A stretch of 45,089 bases of DNA from Gnomoniopsis sp. IMI 355080 (Eukaryota; Ascomycota; Sordariomycetes; Diaporthales; Gnomoniaceae): positions 1 through 45,089 of the forward strand of contig JAPEVC010000272.1 of assembly GCA_027946555.1 (NCBI GenBank), in the 5' to 3' direction. The translations under genes were made by a program, and so were the position numbers. Below, one piece after another: positions 21,621 to 30,163 of this stretch (the stretch's first letter is position 1; the number at the start of each line of letters is the position of its first letter). Below the pieces are notes generated by a model that saw only the letters and a list, made by a program, of their open reading frames with translations, was not told the DNA's origin and searched no databases.

Positions 21621-22600
21621 TCGATACTTCTTGAAATCATTGACACAAGGTTCGTTGCCTCATAGCGACACGACCGGGGCCGATAATTCACCCAGGTGAA
21701 GCTACGAAGAAGTGGATCAAAGAATACGACAGGTTTCGAGACGATTGAAGAGGAGAATTGCGCAGGGACATTTCTCCTGTTTGAACAGATAAACGATCAC
21801 GCTCTTTTAGTCTTTTTTCTAACCGGAGAATACAAGAGTTGGGATTGCTGGAGAGGGGAAGATCTAGGCAGACCAACAACGAAGGAGGTTCACCTTGTCC
21901 TTTCCATCTTTTCCTTTCTTTCTCTTTTTTTGTGTCTCTTTTAAGAAGAAACAGGAACAGAACAGAGGGAGAGTGAATGGGTAAACGACAAGACACATGA
22001 TGGAATATACCGAGTACACAAGCATATAGGTGTATTGTCGCAGCCTCAAAGAATTCCCAGACTTGCTCCTCTCGTTTTGGATGAATGTAGTACAGGAAGT
22101 GTCGAGTACAAGCGACTGACAAAGGTGACCTACTAAACAATTCAAAGCCAAGAAGATGACAACAGGACGTCGAGTACAGGGGGATGACTGTTAGTAAGAT
22201 AGACCAGGGGCATCCCCTGTCAGCAACCCCGCGCAAGCTTCAAGCTTGGGAGGCAGGGACGGCTCCACTATGAACAGCATACCTCGAACAAGGCAGGAAG
22301 AACATGTAAATAGCCTGAATTGTGGCGTCACTCTTCAGCGCTTTTCCCGCTCGTTCCTTTTTCGCGCTCCAATCAGGAGAGAATGTGTCCCACACAAGGG
22401 GGTGCTTGCTCCGGGACTACCAGCATGTACCACCGCCCAAGAAACTGCCTTGTGTAGTACGAGCCATGTACGGACTCATGTAAATATATATACCATCTGC
22501 TCCTGCCTTTGGCCAACCATTGCCCCTCTTGGTACTGTTCACATTTTCTCCTCCCACATTACACCTTTCCTTACCAATCGTGTGAATCCTATACAACACC
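21621..22600. other. intergenic, no supported gene
   Basis: A 182-codon minus-strand frame (21688-22236) has no domain and is rich in Lys/Arg/Cys low-complexity runs, so I treat it as chance. A TATATATA run near 22487-22494 lies about 110 nt upstream of the epimerase ATG and may be its core promoter. Confidence 0.4.
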
Positions 22601-23727
22601 ATGTCCTCCGACGAAATTACTTTCCTTCCCTTGGGCGCGATCCTTCAATCCCTCCCCATCGCCGGGCACAACATCGTACAGGGCTTCACCTCGCAAGCCG
22701 ACTATGAAGCCCACAATAGCCCACACTTTGGTGCCACTATCGGCCGTGTCGCGAATCGCCTCGCCAACGCCACCATCAAGTCGCTCAACAACCAGTCCTA
22801 CAAGCTCGCCGCCAACGATGGGCCCAACAACTTGCATGGCGGCCCGAAGGGCTGGGGGAAGCGTGTGTGGGCGGGCCCTGAGCCTGTGGGTGTGAAGAAG
22901 GAGGTTGTGCCTGGCTGGGAGCAGGGCAAGGTTGACGAGGGAGGCGAGAGCGTGCGATTCAAGTTGACAAGTGAGGATGGCGATGAGGGGTTCCCCGGAA
23001 CGGTCGAGGCGAGTGTGGTCTACACGGCTGGCAAGAAGAAGGAGGACGGGAAGGAGGTCACCGTTTTGGGGATGGAGTATGAGGCGAATCTGACCGGCGG
23101 CGCAGAGGAGACGGTGATCAACATGACAAACCACTCGTATGATTTTTGCTTTCTTCCTTCTGCCCACGGATTGCCCCCTTTTTGGTTCCATTTGAACTGA
23201 CATATTACCAACTGCGCAGCTACTTCAACCTGTCGTCCTCGCCCACAATCGAAAACACCGAGGTCCGCATCGCCACCAATGCCCACCTCCCCCTCGACGC
23301 AGGCGGCATTCCCACCACCACCACCCCCGCGCCCTTCCCCAAGTTCACCGGCGGCCACGACGCGCCCTTCACCCTCGGCGCCAGCGAGCCCAACGTCGAC
23401 GACTGTTTCGTCCTCTCCTCGTCGCCCAACTGCCCCATAGACACTCGCGGCCTGCCCCTCCAGAAGCTCCTCGCCGCGTACCACCCGGACAGCAAGATCC
23501 ACCTCGAAGTCTGGAGCACCGAGCCTGCGTTTCAGTTCTACACTGGGAAAGGCGTGAATGTGCCCGCCGTGGGTGGGCTGCCGGCCAGGGGCGCGAGGGC
23601 TGGGTTCTGCGTGGAGCCGAGTCGGTGGGTGAATGCGGTGAATGTGCCCGAGTGGAGGGATCAGACGGTCTTGAAAAAGGGAGAGACATATGGAGCACGA
23701 ATTGTGTATCGGGCGTGGAAGGACTAA
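22601..23727 (+). CDS. aldose 1-epimerase (mutarotase)
   Basis: Two exons (22601-23136 and 23220-23727, intron GTATGA...GCGCAG) give 347 aa, the usual family length. The enzyme interconverts alpha and beta anomers of aldoses such as glucose and galactose in the cytosol. Family marks visible are FGATIGRVANRLANA (sugar-binding Arg), NNLHGGPKGW (His), TNHSYFNLS spanning the splice junction (the catalytic His), VDDCF, and FCVEPSR (the catalytic Glu near the end). No signal peptide is present. It is the first of the housekeeping genes in the right half of the window. Strong GC-rich antisense frames over it are shadows. It may be one of several paralogues in the genome, so substrate preference is open. 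Confidence 0.93.
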
Positions 23728-23897
23728 AGTGGGCTGGCGACATGGCTTCGTGACGGCGATATTGCGCGAGAGGCTTTTGTTTTCCATCTGAGATAGCACA
23801 GCTTTCCAAATGTAGCCAGTCATGTTGAAAATCAACGATCCTCTTCCTGAATAGGTAAAGTGAAGTCAACAAATTAGATAGGACAGAACCACAACTC

Positions 23898-24167
23898 CTA
23901 AGATTGAGCTGCTGCTCCAGCTTGCTCAGGTGAGCCTTGCGGCTTAGCCGACGATTTTGGCCTGACTCCGCGGGACGAGAATCTTGGCTTCTCTTCCTTC
24001 AGTGCCAATTTAATTTGTGCTTTCGTAAACCCAGTCCGCTGCGTGATTTCCTTGGGACTGAAAAGGCCATCAAAGTAGAGGATGCGAACGCGCTGGCGGT
24101 CTTGCTCGTTCAGTTGACGGGTGTGGACACCTTTTGGCCGGCCCATTTTGCGAGGGTGAGGCTCCAT
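23898..24167 (-). CDS. small standalone helix-turn-helix protein
   Basis: An 89-aa ORF starts at ATG 24167 (MEPHPRKMGRPKG); the longer open frame upstream is hydrophobic and unlike coding sequence of this family. GRPKG resembles an AT-hook core. It is followed by a homeodomain-like helix-turn-helix of about 50 residues: LNEQDRQRVRILYFDGLFSP, KEITQRTGF, TKAQIKLAL. A second basic patch, SSRGVRPKSSAKP, and an Ala/Gln-rich tail follow. Similar modules form the N-terminal DNA-binding part of Tc1/mariner/pogo-type transposases and also occur alone in ascomycetes. No transposase catalytic domain or inverted repeats were seen beside it. It could be a domesticated regulator or a transposon fragment; the intact frame slightly favours the former. 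Confidence 0.55.
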   Translation of the reverse strand: MEPHPRKMGRPKGVHTRQLNEQDRQRVRILYFDGLFSPKEITQRTGFTKAQIKLALKEEKPRFSSRGVRPKSSAKPQGSPEQAGAAAQS

Positions 24168-24817
24168 CCAAGTAAAATAGACAACAAAAAAAAAGGAGGT
24201 TTGGGGGAATGAGAATTTGAGTAGATTGCCTGTCATGGAAGGTTGACTGAAGCTATCACGGACTCCTTTATAACTATATCGTATCGGCGGTATTAAAATC
24301 GCCCCCAGACAAGTAGTCTCCACAGCCCAGGGATGTGCTACACTAACCAGACAGAGGAGGGATTGGCGCTTTCATCAGTATTTTCACTACCACTTCTGTA
24401 ACATTACCTCTCGTATTTTATTAGGGTATCACCGCCTACAATGGTACGGTATTGTGGCCAATAGCAATTGCAAATTCTCTTCGTTTATAGCATCCCACGC
24501 TCTTGAACACATCGCCGTAGCTGCTTAGCATGGGCTCTGGGCCAGGTAGGTGACAGGGGTGATTCTTTTCGGCCCCATACCATAGCACTGAATCAAGATT
24601 TTGTATTATTACGACTAACAAGACTTCTAGAAAGTACTCTGGATGCAACAATACGGACCTCGATGGAAACATTCCCGGCCAAAGTTTACATGGACTGTCC
24701 TCAGTGCTGCCTTACAAAGTACTTGAACAAGGGTATTTGATATCAATCCTAGTCCAAATTATTTCCACAATATGATATAATACATATAGGCATAGCCGGA
24801 TCACTAGTGTGGCAGAA
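24168..24817. other. intergenic, no supported gene
   Basis: This lies between the HTH ORF and the 3' end of the DNA ligase gene. Only short shadow frames are seen. It presumably contains the HTH gene promoter and the ligase 3' UTR. Confidence 0.4.
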
Positions 24818-27445
24818 CTAAGCTTCCTCCAGCTCATCATCCGCCTCTGGTCCTGTGTTGCCGGGAGCTGATATCCTCGCCTCTTGCTTCCGCCACAGTG
24901 TTGCTAGGAATTCACTCGTACTCGCCTCTTCAATGCTCTTGTCCTCTCTCACCTTCAAGAACCGCGGGAACCTCATACTCAGCCCCCGCTCCTCACTCAC
25001 CAGACCAATAGCAGCCGTATATGTCGGGCTGAGCGTGATATCCGCAAAGGCCATCTCCCAAACCTCCTGCGGCTCAAACCACACGTCCGGCTGCGGACCG
25101 CTATACTCGATGAAGCTGGGTTGCTTGTTGTGGATGTTTTGTGGGGTTCCGCTTTCCTCGCCGTCGTCGTAGCGGAGACGGTTGGCTTTGTAAAAGGCAT
25201 CTGTAAACCCGGATATGCATTTTGTGACCACTTCGAGAGCGCCGGTAGCGTCGTTGCGGCAGGCGAGGAGGATTGGCGACCACCACTTGTTTTTCCGGCC
25301 TTGTCCGTGCCATCCTGCGACGGGAATGAGGTCGAGCGTATCTGAAGTGGTTGAGTAATCTTTCTTGACTTTGAGCCAGGAGTCGAGACGTTTGTCAGGT
25401 TCGTAAGTAGCAAGGAGGGCTTTGCGGCGGGATTTCTTCTTCTCCTCCGGGTTGGAATCTGTAGTGGTGCTCTTTTTTGCTTTGGACTTTTTGCCCTTGG
25501 TGGCGGCTGCGGTTGCGGGTGGTTGCTCGAGTTCTTCGGTGATGTCAGTAGATCCATCGCCCGTATAAGCTAGATGTGGCAGATTGTCCAAGATCTTGAC
25601 CATGATGCCTTCACACTTGATGTCTGTTGCTGACTTGAAAAACTCTTGAATGTTTTCCGAATCTTGCGACGTAGTGTCCAGGCTCTTCACCCATGTGAAG
25701 TGGTGAGGCACCTCAATAAAGAGGGACCGGAGCAGATTGCGCCGCTCACGGAAGGGCCTGTCCAGAAGTGGCTGTCCGTTGAGGTACATCAAGTCAAAGG
25801 CAAACATGCAGACATCGATGGTGACAGTACCGATTTGGACATCTTTTCGGGCTCTGTTAGACAGCGTCTGGAAAGTCTTCAGTTCCCCATTCTGCCGATC
25901 TATGGCAACGACTTCCCCCTCCATGATGAAGCTGTTCACGCCTTCCCCGCGAATCTTGGGCATCAGCTGGACCAGATCGGGATATTTGTCTGTCATGACT
26001 TCCAAATGCCGCGAGAAAATGGTGACCTTGCCGTGTTCGTCGCAATGTATCTGTGCGCGCTGGCCATCATACTTGTATTCGCACGCAAATTCTCGGCCGT
26101 CCAATTTGGTCAACATCTCAGCCAAATCTCGCGTGATGCTACCTAACATTGGTCGAAGTGGAATGTGAAGTGTGAGACCGCAACGTAGTAAGAGCTCGTC
26201 ACATATTCCAATTTCAAGCAGGACTGGCACCAGGTCGTTGTAGTTAGGCCTTCGGGCAAAGCAGGCTTTGACAAGCTCCTCGGCCCTGGAATAGGTTTCC
26301 GCAAGTTCTTCTTTCTTCATGCTTGACAAATCTTTCTGACTTTTGATGGGATAATCGGCACCTGGATGACGTGATAGCAAGAACGCTCTTGACAGCGCGA
26401 TCAGCATAGTTGTCTTGACGGCACCAATCCGGAGATGCTGGCACAGCGTTCGTACGATGTACCTGCTCTCTTCACCACCACGAGCATCTTGCAGCAATCG
26501 GTCGACTATTCGTTGCTTCTGCTCCACGCTGCCTTGGCCTGAGCTGTTGGCAATTTTGACCAGTGACTGGTACACAGCCTGTATAGTAAGTGGCTTTGGC
26601 TTCCGCAACGTAAAGCTCTGCTTCTTCTTAGCCTCAAAAGCCACATCTCCGGGGTCACCGTACTTGTCGTATAGGGTCTTCAAAGCTCTACCGTCAAGTC
26701 CACACACTTGCTTTAGTGCCTTGGAGATCGCAGAGCCGCCCAGGCCAAGTTCCAGGGAGATGTAGGGCGGTGATATCGAGTTAGTCGCTAGCCACACTGC
26801 AGGTAGTAAACTGTCTGGGTCTGTTTCAATCAAGAGTCGGACACAGTTGACAAGCGAGTCCACTGTCTTGATCCGCTTCGTAGTCCCGCCCACAATCACA
26901 AAGCATCTTGTCAGAAGAGCATAAGACGCCTTCCCCCCTTCAGCCGCCCATGCCATTTTCAAATCCTGGATGTACTTTGACGGATCAAAGACCAGCGGAC
27001 TTTCGTCCAGTGGGATCGTTGCAGAGACAGTCTCCTCCGCGTCAGCCATGGACTGAAGAGACAGAGTATTGCTTCCCTTCATGCCGAAGATGGACGCCAC
27101 TCCAGTTGGAGGCGTAGCTGGTTTCTCGTGATTATCCATGCTGTCCCCTGGTAACTGTGAAAGTTTGTCGGATCCATTTTCCCCAGCATCCTCAGTACCA
27201 TTGCAGGTCCCTTGCTTCTCTTCCTCATCCCACTCTGCTTGAAGTTTCCTTGCAAGCTCCTCATCTGTTAGCTCACTTTGGGTCTTTTCCGCAGAGGCAT
27301 CCTCTACATGTACAGGAGCGCTATCCTTCTGGTCTGAGACTGAGGCGGCCGCATTTTGTTTCTGCTTGGCGAAGAAGTACTCGAGTCCCTTTGCCGGAGA
27401 TTTAATGTCGCCATTCAGCTTCCTTTTCTTTGCTGGACTGACCAT
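24818..27445 (-). CDS. LIG1/CDC9: ATP-dependent DNA ligase I
   Basis: This is an 875-aa single-exon coding region. The frame is open to 27508, but its first codon there is GTG; the first ATG is 27445 (MVSPAKKRKLNGD), which I take as the start. The acidic, low-complexity N-terminus contains a basic nuclear-localisation-like PAKKRKL and a PCNA-box-like LEYFFAKQ. A helical DNA-binding domain (about 150-420) follows, then the adenylation domain with EYKYDGQRAQIH (the AMP-accepting Lys458), motif III IMEGEVVAID, motif IV CEGIMVK and motif V WLKVKKDY, then the OB domain. It seals nicks between Okazaki fragments and in excision repair in the nucleus. The basic insert GKKSKAKKST near the OB boundary is a fungal elaboration. 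A pyrimidine run ending TTTTACAG just upstream of the ATG looks like a 3' splice site, so a 5' leader intron is possible. Confidence 0.95.
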   Translation of the reverse strand: MVSPAKKRKLNGDIKSPAKGLEYFFAKQKQNAAASVSDQKDSAPVHVEDASAEKTQSELTDEELARKLQAEWDEEEKQGTCNGTEDAGENGSDKLSQLPGDSMDNHEKPATPPTGVASIFGMKGSNTLSLQSMADAEETVSATIPLDESPLVFDPSKYIQDLKMAWAAEGGKASYALLTRCFVIVGGTTKRIKTVDSLVNCVRLLIETDPDSLLPAVWLATNSISPPYISLELGLGGSAISKALKQVCGLDGRALKTLYDKYGDPGDVAFEAKKKQSFTLRKPKPLTIQAVYQSLVKIANSSGQGSVEQKQRIVDRLLQDARGGEESRYIVRTLCQHLRIGAVKTTMLIALSRAFLLSRHPGADYPIKSQKDLSSMKKEELAETYSRAEELVKACFARRPNYNDLVPVLLEIGICDELLLRCGLTLHIPLRPMLGSITRDLAEMLTKLDGREFACEYKYDGQRAQIHCDEHGKVTIFSRHLEVMTDKYPDLVQLMPKIRGEGVNSFIMEGEVVAIDRQNGELKTFQTLSNRARKDVQIGTVTIDVCMFAFDLMYLNGQPLLDRPFRERRNLLRSLFIEVPHHFTWVKSLDTTSQDSENIQEFFKSATDIKCEGIMVKILDNLPHLAYTGDGSTDITEELEQPPATAAATKGKKSKAKKSTTTDSNPEEKKKSRRKALLATYEPDKRLDSWLKVKKDYSTTSDTLDLIPVAGWHGQGRKNKWWSPILLACRNDATGALEVVTKCISGFTDAFYKANRLRYDDGEESGTPQNIHNKQPSFIEYSGPQPDVWFEPQEVWEMAFADITLSPTYTAAIGLVSEERGLSMRFPRFLKVREDKSIEEASTSEFLATLWRKQEARISAPGNTGPEADDELEEA

Positions 27446-27894
27446 TTCTGCTGCTGTAAAAGAATTGGATGGGCATATCCTGAGAGGCGCATCAGTTGCA
27501 GCCCGCACTACTTAGATAGTATTCACATTGTGGTGGTGCCTGGCTGCGAAGACTTTAAGTGAACACTCCGAGACATGAAGTTGGTGATGTCACCATCGAA
27601 ACCAGGTACCCTTGTACGCGTCCTAGGGCCAAAGCGTGTTGATTGGATGTATCGGCGCTGGGGTTCTACCGACCTCCGTCGAGCCACCCCGAATACGGCT
27701 AGCTAGCTCACAAAGGCTGGGAAAGAGCAACAGCGCAAAGTTCGCGGGACGGAGCCCCACTATTGAAATTCAAAGAAACTGACCCGACCTTGCAACCACA
27801 CCTATCCACCTTTCAACGACTACCTATTCCCTTTCCCCTCCCGACTCCGTCCCAGGGCCAACTTCTATCCTTTCATAACCAACAGTTGCCCGTC
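27446..27894. other. divergent promoter region of DNA ligase I and eIF3k
   Basis: About 450 bp separates the two divergent start codons. The last 130 nt before the eIF3k ATG are pyrimidine-rich (CCTTTCAACGAC, TTCCCTTTCCCCTCC), typical of fungal housekeeping 5' UTRs. No further gene is seen. Confidence 0.5.
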
Positions 27895-28833
27895 ATGTCG
27901 AACCACGAAGACCCACAAGAGCGGCCTGCTGAGATCTCACAGATCATCAGTGGCCTGGAGCGATACAACCCTGAGGCTGTCGGCCCTCTCGAGGAGTACC
28001 TTGGCCAACAATGCGAACAGCGCTTTGTCGATGGCAACGCGAATAGGGTGCTGCTGAAGCTGTGCGTCTACTTTTGTTTTTCTCGACCTTGTCTCCACTT
28101 CCTTCGCCAGAGTGGTGTAATATGATGAACAATCTCAACCACGTTTCCTATTACCTGACCCGCCTCATGGCGATGAAGTCAAATCTACACCCGACCTGAC
28201 CACCTCACCATTGTCTCTGCTCTCTGCTGCCAATCATCACAGCCAGCTCACCAGACAAGCATTTGTACTGACTAGCTTTGGCCACCTCACAGTTACCAGC
28301 TCAACCCCGACCGCATCAAGGACGAAGTCATCACCAACATCCTCGTCAAAGCTATGACCACATTCCCCTCCCCACAGTTCAACCTCGCCCTTCATCTCCT
28401 GGCTCCGTCTACCTTCGCCGGCGGCTCCGAACTGTCCGAGGCTGTCGTCAAGCTGCGCGCCCTTAACGCACATCTCGAGGGCGGCTCCTTTGCCCGCTTC
28501 TGGGGGACCCTCGACTCCGACGACCTGTACGCCGACCTGACCACCGACATCGACGGTTTTGAGGACTCCATCCGTGTCAAGATCGCACAGATCGTCTCCG
28601 AGGCCTTTAGGGAAGTCCAGACTGTACCTGTGCTGGAAGGCTGGCTGGGTCTCGAGGGCAAGGAGGCCGTGGAGAAGTACGTTGTCGAGACGTGTGGCTG
28701 GAAGGTCGAGGGCGACAAGGTTATCGTGCCCAAGAACGCCGACAACGAGGCTAAGAAGGCGGAGATCCGTGAGGATGTCAACGTGGATATGTTTGCTCGT
28801 ATCATTCGCCGCTCGTGGGAGGAGGCCGCATAG
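27895..28833 (+). CDS. eukaryotic translation initiation factor 3 subunit K
   Basis: Exons 27895-28061 and 28293-28833, joined across a 231-nt intron (GTGCGT...CACAG), give 235 aa, the usual eIF3k length. The start context is CGTCATGTCG. Recognisable blocks are ISGLERYNPEAVGPLEEYL, LLKLYQLNPD across the junction, FPSPQFNLALHLLAP, FARFWGTL and, near the C-terminus, VNVDMFARIIRRSWEEAA, i.e. the HEAT-like plus winged-helix (PCI/SAC3-type) architecture. The protein is a non-core subunit of the cytosolic eIF3 complex that supports 40S initiation; it is absent from budding yeast but retained in filamentous fungi. The frame upstream of the ATG opens with TTG and is not used. Confidence 0.95.
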
Positions 28834-30163
28834 AGAACACAGCACCACTGGAGTCAGTGATGAGTATAAGGGTAAAGAAGTCCGAGTCTTACAAAGATGG
28901 AGGGTCGAAAGTCCGTGGGCGGCCCATTCATTCGAGGCGATGAAGCGCTTCGCAAGGATATGCATTTGACGGGCAACTGGCGTTAAGGTGTGCTTGGGCT
29001 TTTTCTCTGGACCAGACGTGGTCTGGAGTTATGGACTTGGTATCTGTGAGAGCAGGGCGTTTGATGCCGGCCCCAAAAAAGAAATAGACAACATGGAGCT
29101 ATCTATCTTTGGTTTCTCTGCGTTGTAAGCCCAAGCCTCTTGTCGGTCGTGTTGGCGGGGAAAGTCAAGGGGCAAGGTTTAGGGGCGGCAGTAATGAAAA
29201 GGTTGGTAGGTGATGAAGATGGATGGGACCTATAGGCCAACACTGGATGGTGCCCTTGGATGGAGCATGAGCCAGCCCAGTCAGCGATCTTCGGACTGCG
29301 AGCAACGCCGACCGCATGGCACAAGAGGACAGAGTGTGTTGGGCAAATATCACGTCGAAAGTGCCATGTGGTTACCAGAGAGCGTGGCATAGAAATATCG
29401 AAAGAGCTCACCAAAAAGCCCCCATGGACAGAAAACCTCGCTTATGCGCGTCTACATTCGCAGCATTACATTGTTCAAATCCGAGCCAGTCAAAATTTCA
29501 CAATTTGATTTGCCTAAGACTATCTACCCCATTATTTCTTATTTGCCGAACGCCGTAGCCTGTTCCCTTTTCGTCGTGCAATTGTCGAAGTTGTGCCACT
29601 GGAATGGAAAATAACAGCTGGCTGCACTTGGATTTACTTCCATCTTCCCACACATATGCACCGGGGAGCAGGGGTCACGATTCAAAATCTCAGCGAACAA
29701 GAGATGCGCCAAAATCAGATCAAAGCAAGAATCCATTTCCACACTCGCAGGGGGAGGTATCTAGGCAAAGTTTGAGGCTGAAAAGCAGCCTATCAGAAAT
29801 CCACGTAGCAGAAAGAATCAGTCAAGTCCCAAGTTCCCATCCAGTCCAACATACTTGTGTAGCCGACCCAGCAATTAGGGTGCATGCTTGTCCTTCTTCG
29901 TCCTCAAGTAACGCCTTCGTTGCCCCTCCGAATCACGCCTCTTGCTTGTGGAAAATCAAATAAAATCGAAAGGAAACCCGCCGTCAATAGGCGTGGGGAA
30001 TCATTGTTCGTGCTGTGTCGTACATTTGTTGCGTGTGATGTGATGCGGAGGGGTATGTTGGGTCACTCAAAGGTTGAAGCCCACGCGGAGAAGACACAAC
30101 GAGGTCAAAACAATATTGAAATGCGCGGAAAGAGTCCATTCGCAGTCGCCGACCACCGAGATC
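28834..30163. other. intergenic between convergent eIF3k and Vid27 genes
   Basis: This 1.3-kb stretch lies between two convergent 3' ends. It contains several overlapping short frames (for example 29103-29414 minus and 29604-29963 plus) with no domain and no conserved look. I see no RNA gene or repeat in it. Confidence 0.45.

Noticed and set aside
21688..22236. 182-codon minus-strand ORF between the HsbA and mutarotase genes
   Set aside because: It has no recognisable domain and its composition follows local low-complexity runs; not supported as a gene.
23020..23835. 271-codon minus-strand ORF over the mutarotase gene
   Set aside because: It is Gly/Arg/Val-rich antisense shadow without motifs.
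27446..27508. N-terminal extension of DNA ligase I that would mimic the dual mitochondrial/nuclear starts of yeast Cdc9
   Set aside because: The extension opens with GTG and contains no ATG in frame; the only in-frame ATG is 27445. A TTTTACAG before it looks like a splice acceptor, but the upstream ATG exon I tried (around 27576) does not join in frame.
28237..28965. 242-codon minus-strand ORF over eIF3k
   Set aside because: It is antisense to a well-conserved gene, with no domain of its own.
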